A DNA stretch of 11,947 nt from an uncultured Oscillospiraceae bacterium. Its GTDB lineage: Bacteria > Bacillota > Clostridia > Oscillospirales > Ruminococcaceae. The notes under the pieces were generated by a model. The model saw only the letters and a list, made by a program, of their open reading frames with translations. It had not been told where the DNA came from and did not search any database. Of the stretch, positions 5,803 through 11,947 are shown piece after piece. The stretch spans positions 1-11,947 of the forward strand of contig USLH01000068.1 in the NCBI GenBank assembly GCA_900555435.1, read 5' to 3'. Both the position numbers and the translations under genes were made by a program. Position 1 is the stretch's first letter. Each line of letters opens with the position of its first letter.

Positions 5803-6480
5803 ATGAGCTTATTTGCCATTGCGGATCTTCACCTTTCGCTGGGGGTCGACAAGCCCATGGATGTGTTTCCCGGATGGGCCGGCTATGTGGAAAAGCTGGA
5901 AAAAAACTGGCGGGAAAACGTCCGCCCGGAGGATACGGTAGTGGTGGCCGGGGATATTTCCTGGGGTCTTGACATCAGTGAGGCGAAAGAGGATTTTGCC
6001 TTTCTGGACCAGCTCCCGGGGACGAAGATCCTGTTGAAAGGGAATCACGACCTCTGGTTTTCCACCAAGACAAAGGTGGAAAAATTCTTCGCCGAAAACG
6101 GTTTCTCCACGCTGAAGATCCTTTTCAATAACGCCTATGAGTACGGCGACCGTGCCATCTGCGGCACCCGGGGCTGGATGAACGATCCCATCGAGAAGAA
6201 GGTGCTTCTCCGGGAATGCGGACGGCTGCGGATGTCCCTGGAGGAAGGAAAAAAGTTCGGAAAGGAGCCGCTGGTCTTTCTCCATTATCCTCCCGTTTTC
6301 GGAGGTGGGGAGTGCTACGAGATCTTAGACGTGCTGCTGGAATACGGGATCAAGCAGGTCTACTACGGCCACATTCACGGGTATTCCTCCGGATACGCCA
6401 TCAACGGGATCCGGAATGGCATCGATTTTCGTTTGATCTCCTGTGATTTTGTCCAATTCAATCCTGTGAAAATCATGTAA
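5803..6480 (+). CDS. Calcineurin-like metallophosphoesterase
   Basis: A 225-residue predicted phosphohydrolase with the complete two-metal motif set: ADLHLS (D8, H10), VVAGDISW (D51), LKGNHD (80-83), FLHYPP (H161) and YGHIHG (H190, H192). It resembles the stand-alone cytoplasmic phosphohydrolases of Firmicutes (COG1768-like) that begin with MxxFAIADLHLS; the substrate is not known. I chose the ATG at 5803 on this family pattern, with AAGGGG 4 bases upstream. A TTG at 5776 in the same frame has a better placed GGAGGAG (5761-5767) and would add nine residues (MEISDKRGI). The same ribosome binding site also precedes a five-codon frame ATG...TGA (5772-5789). It is probably a single-gene transcript, since tig has its own promoter. 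Confidence 0.9.
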   Translation: MSLFAIADLHLSLGVDKPMDVFPGWAGYVEKLEKNWRENVRPEDTVVVAGDISWGLDISEAKEDFAFLDQLPGTKILLKGNHDLWFSTKTKVEKFFAENGFSTLKILFNNAYEYGDRAICGTRGWMNDPIEKKVLLRECGRLRMSLEEGKKFGKEPLVFLHYPPVFGGGECYEILDVLLEYGIKQVYYGHIHGYSSGYAINGIRNGIDFRLISCDFVQFNPVKIM

Positions 6481-6513
6481 TTCGTAAAAAACCCAAAATC
6501 TTCTTAGAAAAAC

Positions 6514-6542
6514 TAGCAATAGCAATCAACTTGTGCTATAAT
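6514..6542 (+). promoter_or_regulatory. Promoter of tig
   Basis: A perfect TATAAT at 6537-6542 is preceded by TG at 6534-6535 (extended -10). The -35 position (TAGCAA, 6514-6519, spacing 17) is weak, which is normal with an extended -10. The surrounding 70 bases are clearly more AT-rich than the genes. It leaves a leader of about 85 bases before the ATG. Confidence 0.8.
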
Positions 6543-6551
6543 AAATAAGTC

Positions 6552-6613
6552 TGAAAGTCTGCTTTGCGGCTTTCAAAAGGATCCGTCCGGGCACCATTTG
6601 GGCCTTTGACGGA
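6552..6613 (+). other. Structured leader of tig
   Basis: Two stems can form in the leader. TGAAAGTC (6552-6559) pairs with GGCTTTCA (6568-6575), 8 bp with one G-T pair and an 8-base loop. TCCGTC (6582-6587) pairs with GACGGA (6608-6613) around a 20-base loop. The ribosome binding site AGGAGG (6619-6624) lies just outside the second stem and stays free. I do not recognise a riboswitch class; the stems may only stabilise the mRNA. Confidence 0.4.
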
Positions 6614-6631
6614 ATAACAGGAGGAAGTTTC

Positions 6632-7912
6632 ATGAGCTTAGTATCCAAAAATAATGTGGCGACCAATAAGTTTGAGTTAGAGGTTTCCGTTTCTGCGGAA
6701 GACTTTGAGAAGGCCTGCGAAGCCGTCTACAAGAAGAGAGTCAAACGCATCGAGGTCCCCGGCTTCCGGAAGGGCCATGCCCCCCGCAAGACCATCGAGA
6801 AGCTGTACGGCGAAGGTGTCTTCTTTGAAGAGGCCGTCAACAATGTGTATCCTGCCGCTCTGCAGGCTGCTGTGGAAGAGGCGGAGCTGGAGCTTGTTTG
6901 CCGCCCCGAGGTAGAGGTTACCGAGGTTTCCAAGGAAAACGGCGTGACCTTTAAGGCCACCTGCACCGTGAAGCCCGAAGTCACCGTGAAGAATTACAAG
7001 GGCATCAAGGCTTCCAAGAAGGTCGAGGAAGTCACCGATGCCGATGTGGATGCTGAGATTGACCGCCGCCGGGAGCGCAACGCCCGCACCGTGGACGTGG
7101 AAGGCCGTGCCGTTGAAAACGGCGACATCGTAAACATCGATTTTGAAGGCTTCTTAGAGGATAAGCCCTTTGACGGCGGCAAGGCCGAGAACTTCAGCCT
7201 GACCATCGGCTCCGGCCAGTTTATCCCCGGCTTTGAGGATCAGATCATCGGTCACAACATCGGCGACGAGTTCGACGTGAACGTGACCTTCCCTGAGGAT
7301 TACCACGCCGAAGAGCTGAAGGGTAAACCCACCACCTTCAAAGTGAAGCTCCACAGCATCAGCACCAAGGAGCTGCCTGCTGCTGACGACGAGTTTGCAA
7401 AAGACGTCAGCGAGTTCGATACCCTCGATGAGCTGAAGGCCGACATCCGCAAGCATCTGGAAGAAGCCAACGAGAAGAAGGCTGCTGACGAGTTCGAGAA
7501 CAAGCTCATCGACAACGTGATTGAGAACATGGAGGGCGAGATCCCCTCTGAAATGTACGAGACCCAGATCGACAACATGGTCCAGAACTTCGAGTACCGC
7601 CTCCAGTCTCAGGGACTCAATCTGGATATGTACCTGCAGTATTCCGGCCTGACCCGGGAATCCTTCCGCAAGACCTTTGAGGCACAGGCTCAGCGTCAGG
7701 TGAAGGTGCGTTTGGCTCTGGAGAAGATCGTGGAGCTGGAGAACATTGTTCCCACCGATGAGGAGATCGAGAAGGAGTACGCCCGTCTGGCTGAGCTCTA
7801 CAAAGTGGATGTGGAGAAGTTCAAGCCCATGGTTCCCGCCGAGGAGCTTAAGAAGGACGTGGCTGTCAACAAGGCCATCGACCTGATCCGGGACAGCGCT
7901 GTCGCTGAATAA
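6632..7912 (+). CDS. tig: Trigger factor (ribosome-associated chaperone and peptidyl-prolyl isomerase)
   Basis: Trigger factor binds the ribosome exit tunnel at L23 and shields nascent chains. The 426-residue protein has the N-terminal ribosome-binding domain with the signature GFRKGHAPR (44-52), an FKBP-type isomerase domain (about 160-243: NGDIVNIDFEGFLEDKPFDGG, then FIPGFEDQIIGHNIGDEF), and a long helical C-terminal chaperone domain (about 250-426) rich in charged residues. The length is normal. AGGAGG (6619-6624) lies 7 bases before the ATG. Codon choice is that of a highly expressed gene. It heads the quality-control group tig-clpP-clpX, a common order in bacteria. Confidence 0.97.
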   Translation: MSLVSKNNVATNKFELEVSVSAEDFEKACEAVYKKRVKRIEVPGFRKGHAPRKTIEKLYGEGVFFEEAVNNVYPAALQAAVEEAELELVCRPEVEVTEVSKENGVTFKATCTVKPEVTVKNYKGIKASKKVEEVTDADVDAEIDRRRERNARTVDVEGRAVENGDIVNIDFEGFLEDKPFDGGKAENFSLTIGSGQFIPGFEDQIIGHNIGDEFDVNVTFPEDYHAEELKGKPTTFKVKLHSISTKELPAADDEFAKDVSEFDTLDELKADIRKHLEEANEKKAADEFENKLIDNVIENMEGEIPSEMYETQIDNMVQNFEYRLQSQGLNLDMYLQYSGLTRESFRKTFEAQAQRQVKVRLALEKIVELENIVPTDEEIEKEYARLAELYKVDVEKFKPMVPAEELKKDVAVNKAIDLIRDSAVAE

Positions 7913-7936
7913 CCCCGAAAGTTTTCCGTAAAAGTA

Positions 7937-7986
7937 CCCGTTCATGAAAAGGTTGCAGATCTTCTGCAGCCTGTTCATGTTTGGGG
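7937..7986 (+). other. Long imperfect hairpin in the tig-clpP gap
   Basis: The core AGGTTGCAGA (7950-7959) pairs with TCTGCAGCCT (7963-7972) around a TCT loop: 10 bp with one G-T pair. After one A-G mismatch, CATGAA (7943-7948) pairs with TTCATG (7974-7979). After a small T-T internal loop, CCCG (7937-7940) pairs with TGGG (7982-7985). There is no clear T-run after it, only TGTTCATGTTT within the stem and GTTTATA beyond. It could be a weak terminator, a barrier to 3' exonucleases, or a processing site between tig and clpP. Confidence 0.6.
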
Positions 7987-7994
7987 TTTATACT
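7987..7994 (+). promoter_or_regulatory. Possible -10 element for clpP-clpX
   Basis: TATACT (7989-7994) matches TATAAT at 5 of 6 positions and follows the tig-clpP hairpin, about 100 bases before clpP. No convincing -35 box is found at 16-18 bases upstream, where the hairpin lies. The rest of the gap (7995-8080) shows no CIRCE or CtsR-type repeat. Weak support. Confidence 0.25.
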
Positions 7995-8093
7995 GATCGT
8001 GATACGTGCAGCTATTGGAGTGGGACAGCAGTGTGCCGGCCAATAGTTGTTCGTGTTTCTGCGGAAAGAACTTTGTGAATGGAGGACTTGTTT

Positions 8094-8678
<585 letters not shown>

Positions 8679-8714
8679 TTCCGACAGGCGCTTTTACGAA
8701 GGAGGCATTGATTC

Positions 8715-9992
8715 ATGCCGGATAACAACGAAAAAGAACCGGTGCGGTGCAGTTTTTGCGGGAAACCTGAACAGGCTGTGGAGCGGATGCTCCATTCCTC
8801 CCGGGCTAACATCTGCGACAGCTGCGTGGCGCTTTGCTATGAAATGCTGGTAGAGGAGGGGCTTTTCCCGGAGCCCGGCTCCCCCAAGACCCGTCCTGCG
8901 AATCCGGATCAGGTGCCGGAACTTCTGAAGCCTGCCCAGATCAAGGAGGTCTTAGACCAGTACGTCATCGGGCAGGATAAGGCGAAGATCGCCCTGTCCG
9001 TGGCGGTCTACAACCACTATAAGCGGATCTACATGGCTCCCGCTGACGAAGATGTGGAGCTGCAGAAGAGCAACGTCCTGCTGTTAGGGCCCACCGGCGT
9101 GGGCAAGACCATGCTGGCTCAGACGCTGGCCAAGATCCTGAACGTCCCCTTTGCCATTGCCGACGCCACTACCCTGACGGAAGCGGGCTATGTGGGCGAC
9201 GATGTGGAAAATGTCCTGGTGCGTCTGATTCAGGCCGCCGATTACGACGTGGAGGCGGCGGAGCGGGGTATCATCTACATTGATGAGATCGACAAGATCA
9301 CCCGGAAGTCCGAGAATCCCTCCATCACCCGGGACGTCAGCGGCGAAGGTGTGCAGCAGGCGCTTTTGAAGATCCTCGAGGGTACGGTTTCCAACGTTCC
9401 GCCTCAGGGCGGTCGGAAGCACCCCCATCAGGAATTCATCCAGCTGAACACGAAGAACATCCTCTTCATCTGCGGCGGCGCCTTTGAGGGCATCGAGAAG
9501 GTGGTCGGCCGGCGGCTGGATTCCTCCACCATCGGCTTTAACGGCAGCATCCGGAAGAAAACCGATGACGATAAAAGTGCTCTTTATAAAAAGGTGCTCC
9601 CCGACGATCTGGTCAAGTTCGGCCTGATCCCGGAGCTGGTGGGACGGCTTCCCGTTATCACCACACTGGACGATCTGACTGAGGATCAGCTGGTGCAGGT
9701 ACTAAAGGAGCCGAAAAACTCCCTCTTCAAGCAGTACAGCGCCATGTTTGCGTTGGACGATGTGGAGCTGGTCATGGATGACGACACCATGCGTGCGGTG
9801 GCAAGAGAAGCCATCAAGCGGAAGACCGGCGCCCGGGGACTTCGGAACATTATGGAGGATGTCCTCCTGAACCTGATGTTTATGATCCCTTCGGACGAGA
9901 GCATCGCAAAGGTCATTATCACTCCCGAAGTGGTGGAAGGGAAGGAAACCGCTAAGGTGGTTCGCCGGAAATCTCCGCTTCTGAAAAAGTAA
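8715..9992 (+). CDS. clpX: ATP-dependent Clp protease ATP-binding subunit ClpX
   Basis: The AAA+ unfoldase that feeds substrates into ClpP. The 425-residue protein has the N-terminal zinc-binding dimer domain (CSFC, C12 and C15; CDSC, C34 and C37), Walker A GPTGVGKT (125-132), pore loop GYVG (159-162), Walker B IIYIDEID (186-193), and the IGF loop that docks on ClpP (273-275, TIGFN). Sensor 2 is GARGLR (372-377). These are the expected residues, so it should be a working partner of the ClpP next to it. GGAGG (8701-8705) lies 9 bases before the ATG. The gene ends at a strong terminator. Confidence 0.98.
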   Translation: MPDNNEKEPVRCSFCGKPEQAVERMLHSSRANICDSCVALCYEMLVEEGLFPEPGSPKTRPANPDQVPELLKPAQIKEVLDQYVIGQDKAKIALSVAVYNHYKRIYMAPADEDVELQKSNVLLLGPTGVGKTMLAQTLAKILNVPFAIADATTLTEAGYVGDDVENVLVRLIQAADYDVEAAERGIIYIDEIDKITRKSENPSITRDVSGEGVQQALLKILEGTVSNVPPQGGRKHPHQEFIQLNTKNILFICGGAFEGIEKVVGRRLDSSTIGFNGSIRKKTDDDKSALYKKVLPDDLVKFGLIPELVGRLPVITTLDDLTEDQLVQVLKEPKNSLFKQYSAMFALDDVELVMDDDTMRAVAREAIKRKTGARGLRNIMEDVLLNLMFMIPSDESIAKVIITPEVVEGKETAKVVRRKSPLLKK

Positions 9993-9997
9993 AGAAA

Positions 9998-10031
9998 AAC
10001 CGCTCCGTTTGAAGAAACGGGGCGGTTTTTT
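9998..10031. terminator. Bidirectional intrinsic terminator between clpX and nrdG
   Basis: AACCGCTCCGTTT (9998-10010), loop GAAG, AAACGGGGCGGTT (10015-10027): a 13-bp stem with one T-G pair. Six T follow on the plus strand (10026-10031), and the A-rich AAAGAAAAA on the left provides a T-run for the minus strand. It begins 5 bases after the clpX stop and lies 17 bases beyond the nrdG stop, so it serves both convergent transcripts. Confidence 0.93.
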
Positions 10032-10047
10032 GCGTCAAAACAGGGGC

Positions 10048-10608
10048 TTATGCGGTGCGGTGGGAGTATCGGAATCGGGCGGAAAGGGAATGCTCCGGGG
10101 CTGGAACGGGTATGCTGCGGGCAAGAGAGAGCTTCAGATCCAGATAACGCTGGTTCCGGCTGCCACGAAAGAGGAGGGAGAGGTCCCGCTCCTCGGAGTG
10201 ATAGGGGCCGTCGATGAGGAAATCCGCTTCTTTTAAAAGTGCGGCAGTCCCGGGTTCGGTTTTCGCTTTTTCCAGCAACTCCTCGAAGGTGTAGCCGGAG
10301 TAGACCGTTAGGTCAAGCTTTCCGGGAAGGGTTCGGATCTGCCTTGCCAGCCGGGCGAAGGCTTCCGCCTGGCAGAAGGGCTCGCCGCCGGAAAAGGTGA
10401 CGCCCTTTAAGAGGGGGTTTTTCCGGATCTCGGAGAGGAGGCGGCTGAAGGGGACGACCGTGCCGCCGGAAAAATCGTGGGTCTGGGGATTGTGGCAGCC
10501 GGGGCAGCGATGGGGGCAGCCCTGACCGAAAATGACAAAGCGCAGCCCCTCGCCGTCCACGATGGATTCCCGGACGATGCCGGCGATGCGAAGGGTGTCT
10601 GTAGTCAT
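10048..10608 (-). CDS. nrdG: Anaerobic ribonucleoside-triphosphate reductase activating protein
   Basis: A radical-SAM enzyme that installs the glycyl radical on NrdD. The 186-residue protein has the cluster motif CPHRCPGC (C31, C35, C38, i.e. CxxxCxxC), the SAM-contacting TFSGGEPF (71-78), and an N-terminus (RIAGIVRESIVDGEGLRF) typical of the NrdG family. The last 25 or so residues form a basic, variable tail. On the minus strand AAAGGA lies about 8 bases before the ATG. It is downstream of nrdD in the same direction, separated by 214 bases; nrdD-nrdG is the expected order. Activity needs strictly anaerobic conditions. Confidence 0.96.
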   Translation of the reverse strand: MTTDTLRIAGIVRESIVDGEGLRFVIFGQGCPHRCPGCHNPQTHDFSGGTVVPFSRLLSEIRKNPLLKGVTFSGGEPFCQAEAFARLARQIRTLPGKLDLTVYSGYTFEELLEKAKTEPGTAALLKEADFLIDGPYHSEERDLSLLFRGSRNQRYLDLKLSLARSIPVPAPEHSLSARFRYSHRTA

Positions 10609-10822
10609 AGGAATCGTCCTTTCGTGAAGAGGTTTGGGTGCGCATTTAGGCGAGTGAGGGGGAAGGGCAGGTGTTCGGCGGAGTGGCTGAGCCGGTCTTC
10701 CGCTTGGTTGGCGTGATCGAGGGGATCGCTGTTTTCTTTGGGCGGATTTGATAGGGAAGGCTGCTGTTTGGGGCGTTGCTTTTTGAGAAAAATGCTCTTT
10801 GGAGCAGGCTGGTTTGGTGTGG
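10609..10822 (-). other. nrdD-nrdG intergenic stretch, no gene recognised
   Basis: On the minus strand this stretch is A/C-rich and low in T. It has one open frame running out of the 3' end of nrdD (10605-10991), but its translation is a Pro/Lys/Asn/Ser-rich sequence with no family resemblance, no start codon within the gap and no ribosome binding site of its own. No terminator hairpin with a T-run was found, so nrdD and nrdG are probably on one mRNA. The gap is long for this compact window. Confidence 0.5.
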
Positions 10823-11947
10823 TCAGAGCTGCTCCATTTCGGAGGAGACGGCGTGCTTGACCCGATCTTCCACTTCCGCCCGCTTGGCGTTGTTGAACCG
10901 ATCCAAAGTGCCGACCAGATAGCCGGTGATCCGGCGGATCCGCTCGAAGCCCACTCCGTTGGAGCCTTCCTTCCGGTGACAGCCGGGGCACTCGTCGCCG
11001 ATGATGCCGGTGTAGCCGCAGACCGGATCCCGATCCAGCGGGTGGTTTACGGAACCGTAGCCGATGCCCGACTCCTTCATGCAGCGGATGACCTGCTCAA
11101 AGGCGGTCAGGTTCTCGCAGGGGTCTCCATCTAATTCCACATAGGTGATATGTCCGCCGTTGGTCAGGGCGTGGTAGGGCGCCTCCGTCCGGATCTTGTC
11201 AAAAGCGGAGATCTCGCAGTAGACAGGGACGTGGAAGGAATTGGTGTAATAATCCCGGTCGGTGACGCCGGGGATCGAGCCGAAGAGCTTTCGATCCAGC
11301 CGGACAAACCGCCCGGACAGTCCCTCCGCCGGGGTGGCGATCAGGGAGAAGTTGAGCCCCGTGCGCTCCGAGGCTTCGTCCATCCGCTTCCGCATGAAGC
11401 CGACGATCTCCAGCCCTAAGTTCTGGGCTTTTTCGCTTTCGCCGTGGTGGGCGCCGATGAGAGCTTTCAGTGCTTCCGCCAAGCCGATGAAGCCGGCGGT
11501 CAGGGTGCCCTGCTTTAAGACTTCGCCCACCGGATCATCCGGGGACAGGGCTTCCGAGCCCAGCCAGACGTGCTGCCCCATGAGAAAGGGGTAGTTTCGT
11601 GCCAGCTTTTCCGACTGGATCTTGAAGCGCTCTAACAGCTGGTCAATGACCAGATCGATGGTCTGATCCAGAGAGTCGAAGAAGGCGTCCACGTTGCCTT
11701 TTGCCCGAATGGCAAGGCGAGGAAGGTTGATGGAGGTGAAGCTCAAATTTCCCCGGCCGGTGACGATTTCGTGAGCGGGGTCAAAGTGGTTGCCGATGAC
11801 CCGGGTGCGGCAGCCCATATAGGCGCACTCGGTGTCCGGATCGCCGGGCTTATAATATTGCAGATTAAAGGGAGCATCCAAGAAGGAGAAATTGGGGAAC
11901 AGCCGCTTGGCGGAGGTCTCCATGGCCAGACGGAACAGGTCGTAGTT
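10823..11947 (-). CDS. nrdD: Anaerobic (class III) ribonucleoside-triphosphate reductase, C-terminal part
   Basis: Makes deoxyribonucleotides from ribonucleotides by glycyl-radical chemistry. The window holds the last 374 residues. The frame is open to the right edge, so the N-terminal ATP-cone and the first part of the barrel are outside. Visible features: AYMGCRTRV, carrying the probable thiyl-radical cysteine (fragment residue 46), and near the end RRITGYLVG, with the radical glycine at fragment residue 342 (bases 10922-10924), then DRFNNAKRAEVEDRVKH. Before it lies the zinc region DPVCGYTG...CPGCH, which shows only three of the usual four cysteines. An internal ATG (11923) is not a start: the upstream codons NYDLFRLA continue the family sequence. 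nrdG follows downstream. Confidence 0.96.
   Translation of the reverse strand, partial: NYDLFRLAMETSAKRLFPNFSFLDAPFNLQYYKPGDPDTECAYMGCRTRVIGNHFDPAHEIVTGRGNLSFTSINLPRLAIRAKGNVDAFFDSLDQTIDLVIDQLLERFKIQSEKLARNYPFLMGQHVWLGSEALSPDDPVGEVLKQGTLTAGFIGLAEALKALIGAHHGESEKAQNLGLEIVGFMRKRMDEASERTGLNFSLIATPAEGLSGRFVRLDRKLFGSIPGVTDRDYYTNSFHVPVYCEISAFDKIRTEAPYHALTNGGHITYVELDGDPCENLTAFEQVIRCMKESGIGYGSVNHPLDRDPVCGYTGIIGDECPGCHRKEGSNGVGFERIRRITGYLVGTLDRFNNAKRAEVEDRVKHAVSSEMEQL

Noticed and set aside
7913..8093. Heat-shock operators (CIRCE or CtsR repeats) upstream of clpP
   Set aside because: I looked for TTAGCACTC-N9-GAGTGCTAA and for the GGTCAAA-type CtsR heptad repeats and found neither.
10677..10703. tRNA-Ser/Leu-like stretch (GGAGTGGCTGAGCCGGTC)
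   Set aside because: It resembles the acceptor and D-arm start only. No anticodon stem, no TTCGAATCC-type T-arm and no matching 3' acceptor strand follow at the right distance.
10605..10991. Minus-strand open frame of 128 codons across the nrdD end and the gap
   Set aside because: Its first half lies in another frame of nrdD. The rest is Pro/Lys/Ser/Asn-rich with no domain-like pattern and no ribosome binding site, and it fits the base bias of the gap better than a protein.

Overview
The window reads as a chromosomal housekeeping segment from a fairly GC-rich member of the Clostridia; an Oscillospirales-type gut or anaerobic Firmicute is my best guess. The reasons are inference from content. 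The gene order rplS-lepB-ylqF/rbgA-rnhB-yraN is typical of Firmicutes, almost every start is preceded by a strong AGGAGG-type ribosome binding site, a DUF1540 protein is present, and the oxygen-sensitive class III ribonucleotide reductase (nrdD/nrdG) points to anaerobic life. I see no phage, transposon, CRISPR array, rRNA or tRNA.

Layout. Bases 1-54 are the end of rplS (ribosomal protein L19), closed by a good intrinsic terminator (73-105). A promoter (107-134) then starts a tightly packed plus-strand run: lepB (signal peptidase I), rbgA (50S assembly GTPase), a single gene fusing RNase HII to a YraN-type nuclease-fold domain, an M19 dipeptidase, a small unrecognised protein whose reading frame continues upstream into a membrane-helix-coding stretch, and thrC (threonine synthase). 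Facing thrC on the minus strand is a 52-residue cysteine-rich DUF1540 gene (5523-5681) with a TTG start. It is easily missed but has a ribosome binding site and its own terminator hairpin.

From 5803 a stand-alone metallophosphoesterase gene is followed by a well-formed promoter and the protein quality-control cluster tig (trigger factor), clpP and clpX. Trigger factor folds nascent chains; ClpX unfolds substrates and feeds them to ClpP. A long imperfect hairpin lies between tig and clpP. A bidirectional terminator (9998-10031) separates clpX from the minus-strand pair nrdD-nrdG: the anaerobic ribonucleotide reductase (C-terminal 374 residues only, cut by the window edge) and its radical-SAM activase, with a 214-base gap between them.

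No large novel system is evident. The points most worth a second look are the RnhB-YraN fusion, the hidden DUF1540 gene lying in the path of thrC transcription, the small protein with a possible ATT-started membrane form, the long tig-clpP hairpin, the incomplete Cys4 zinc site in NrdD, and the different codon habit of lepB.
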